6,128 nt of DNA from an uncultured Amylibacter sp. (lineage in GTDB: Bacteria; Pseudomonadota; Alphaproteobacteria; Rhodobacterales; Rhodobacteraceae), in the NCBI GenBank assembly GCA_938001995.1, contig CALLAV010000107.1:1-6128 (forward strand), given 5' to 3'. The translations under genes and the position numbers were made by a program. Below, in pieces: positions 4,375-6,128 of this stretch. Numbering within the stretch: the stretch's first letter is position 1; each line of letters begins with the position of its first letter. Under the pieces are notes generated by a model. That model did not search any database. It had not been told where the DNA came from and was given only the letters and a program-made list of their open reading frames with translations.

Positions 4375-6128
4375 GCTGCAAACCCGTCCGTTTGCCGCGC
4401 CCAGAACCGCGCGTAAAACCCGTTCTTTGCCAACAGATCATCATGCGTGCCTTCTTCGACAATCTGGCCCGCATCCAACACGATAATGCGATCCATTTTT
4501 GCAATCGTGCTGAGGCGGTGGGCGATGGCCAAAACGGTTTTGCCCTCGATCACTTGGTCTAGCGCGGTTTGAATGGCGGCTTCCACTTCACTATCGAGCG
4601 CTGAAGTTGCTTCATCCAGAACAAGGATGGGCGCGTCTTTGAGGATAGCACGGGCCAATGCAATGCGTTGGCGTTGTCCGCCAGACAATTTCACACCCCG
4701 TTCCCCCAGATGCGCAGCATAGCCTTTGCGGCCCGCATGGTCTTCCAGCTCTTGAATGAACTCATGTGCTTCGGCTCGTTTAGCTGCCTCGAACAACTCC
4801 GCTTCACTTGCATCGGGGCGACCATACAGAATATTTTCCCGCGCGGATCGGTTGAACATAGCGGTGTCTTGCGTGACCATCCCGATCTGACGGCGTAGGT
4901 CCTCTTCTGACGTTTCGCGCAGGTCTAAACCGCCAATACGCACCGCTCCTTTGTCCACATCATACAGCCGCAGCAACAGGGCCACGAGCGTAGATTTCCC
5001 CGCACCCGACGCGCCGACGATACCCAAACGCTCGCCCGGCTTTACGGTCAAGCTGATCCCCTGAACGCCGTTGTCTTCGCGCCCGTAGCCGAAATTCACC
5101 GCGTCGAATTCGATCAAACCACTGCCGTCAATATCTGCGGGGGTAGGGGTCTCTTCCAGTCGATTGGGCGGGGCGAGGGTGCGCATGGCGTCTTCGACCT
5201 CGCCGATGTTGGCGTAGATCACCATCACCGTGAACCCGACCCAACCTGTCATCTGCGCAATGCGAATGGACACAGCCCCTGCGGTCACAATCTCACCCGG
5301 AGAGGCCATGCCTTTGGTCCACAAATACAGTGTTGCACCGACCAAAACCACGGGCAAAATCCCCGCGAGCGAGATCATAGTGAAGCGGAACAGAGTCGCG
5401 ATGACCTTGAAGTTATACTCTTCCTCGCGGAAATGCCCCATCGCCCCGATGGCGGCACTGTCCTCAAAATCGCGGCGCGCAAACAGCTTAACTGTTTTGA
5501 TATTCGTAATGGTATCAACCACTTGACCCGTCACAGTGGCCCGCGCGCCAGCCCGTGCCTTACCTCGCGCACGCACGCGCGGCAGGAACCAACGGATCGC
5601 GAGCAGGTAAAACACGGCCCAGATGCCAAGCCCAATGGCCATCCACACGTTGATTGTGGTCAGCAGCAAAACCGACCCCACAAGGGATGCCAACGCAAAG
5701 AAAACAACGTTGATGGTTTCCCCGACAACATCAGAAACGGCACGCGCCGCTTGCATTTCTTTTTGCGCAATGCGTCCTGCAAAATCATCGTCGAAAAAGC
5801 CGATGTTTTGCCCCAGAACCCAGCGATGCAGACGGCTGTGCACCAATGGGTTCAAGTTCGTGACAACAAGGATAGGGGTCACAGCAGAAGACAGCCCAAA
5901 TGTGATCGGCCGCAACAATAGGAAGAACAGCAGCGCACCTGTGAACAGTTGCGTGTTTTGCGACCACAGGTTGTTGACGCCGCTTTCCAAGGCACTGTCG
6001 ATGACCGACCCAAGGATGATCGCCGTAAACACTTCGATTACGCCCACAAGTGCCGACAGGAACCCTGCAATCCAGATCCAGTGCATGGTTCCGCTGATGC
6101 ACCAGCGAAAGAACGGCCAAAGCGTCAA
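4371..6128 (-). CDS. ABC exporter, fused membrane and ATPase half-transporter (N-terminus cut by window edge)
   Basis: A type IV ABC half-transporter (MsbA/multidrug-like layout) that should work as a homodimer in the inner membrane, exporting an unknown substrate. The 585 visible residues hold six likely membrane helices (about 15-39, 62-89, 138-159, 162-183, 250-271 and 282-306). The nucleotide-binding domain from about 338 to the end has Walker A GASGAGKST (372-380), Q-loop Gln 420, signature LSGGQ (481-485), Walker B ILVLDE (501-506) with catalytic Glu 506, D-loop SALD (509-512) and H-loop His 537. All catalytic residues are present. The frame is open to the last base of the window; the TTG there may not be the true start, since related proteins usually have some tens of residues before the first helix, so the gene is treated as 5'-partial. 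The stop (TAA, complement of 4371-4373) overlaps the bluB stop. Lipid, drug and peptide export are all possible; the sequence does not decide. Confidence 0.93.
   Translation of the reverse strand: MTLWPFFRWCISGTMHWIWIAGFLSALVGVIEVFTAIILGSVIDSALESGVNNLWSQNTQLFTGALLFFLLLRPITFGLSSAVTPILVVTNLNPLVHSRLHRWVLGQNIGFFDDDFAGRIAQKEMQAARAVSDVVGETINVVFFALASLVGSVLLLTTINVWMAIGLGIWAVFYLLAIRWFLPRVRARGKARAGARATVTGQVVDTITNIKTVKLFARRDFEDSAAIGAMGHFREEEYNFKVIATLFRFTMISLAGILPVVLVGATLYLWTKGMASPGEIVTAGAVSIRIAQMTGWVGFTVMVIYANIGEVEDAMRTLAPPNRLEETPTPADIDGSGLIEFDAVNFGYGREDNGVQGISLTVKPGERLGIVGASGAGKSTLVALLLRLYDVDKGAVRIGGLDLRETSEEDLRRQIGMVTQDTAMFNRSARENILYGRPDASEAELFEAAKRAEAHEFIQELEDHAGRKGYAAHLGERGVKLSGGQRQRIALARAILKDAPILVLDEATSALDSEVEAAIQTALDQVIEGKTVLAIAHRLSTIAKMDRIIVLDAGQIVEEGTHDDLLAKNGFYARFWARQTDGFAA

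Noticed and set aside
1..6128. Defence system, prophage, mobile element or CRISPR array
   Set aside because: No transposase, integrase, nuclease, toxin-antitoxin pair, direct-repeat array or composition break is visible; the genes are housekeeping types.

Overview
The window looks like core chromosome of an alphaproteobacterium, most likely of the Rhodobacterales (Roseobacter group). This rests on three things: the order ffh, GNAT acetyltransferase, stand-alone AroQ chorismate mutase, rpsP; an Ffh with a long Met/Gly/Lys-rich C-terminus; and an S16 with a long Ala/Glu tail. Base composition looks even throughout. I see no insertion sequence, integrase, tRNA, CRISPR array or other sign of a mobile island. 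The taxonomic call comes from remembered gene order and protein style, not from a search.

Layout: positions 1-213 are non-coding or of doubtful coding status. They hold a weak terminator-like hairpin and a weak promoter candidate. Six plus-strand genes follow, packed head to tail: a class I SAM-dependent methyltransferase (214-894), ffh (902-2413), a GNAT acetyltransferase (2410-2934), chorismate mutase (2931-3227), rpsP (3290-3724) and bluB (3745-4374). Junctions are 7 nt, then a 4-nt ATGA overlap, another ATGA overlap, 62 nt and 20 nt. The first four genes therefore look translationally coupled. The 62-nt gap before rpsP is the only real intercistronic space, and it can fold into two tandem 7-bp hairpins with an alternative pairing between them. 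A minus-strand ABC exporter (4371-6128, cut at its N-terminus by the window edge) converges on bluB, and the two stop codons overlap by 4 nt.

Functionally the plus-strand run mixes protein targeting (Ffh, the SRP GTPase), the ribosome (S16), the Phe/Tyr branch of aromatic amino acid synthesis (chorismate mutase) and vitamin B12 lower-ligand synthesis (BluB), plus two transferases with unknown substrates. The common bacterial order puts rimM and trmD after rpsP; here bluB takes that place.

I did not find a convincing new biological system. The observations most worth a second look are the hairpin set before rpsP, bluB's position behind rpsP, and the S16 tail.
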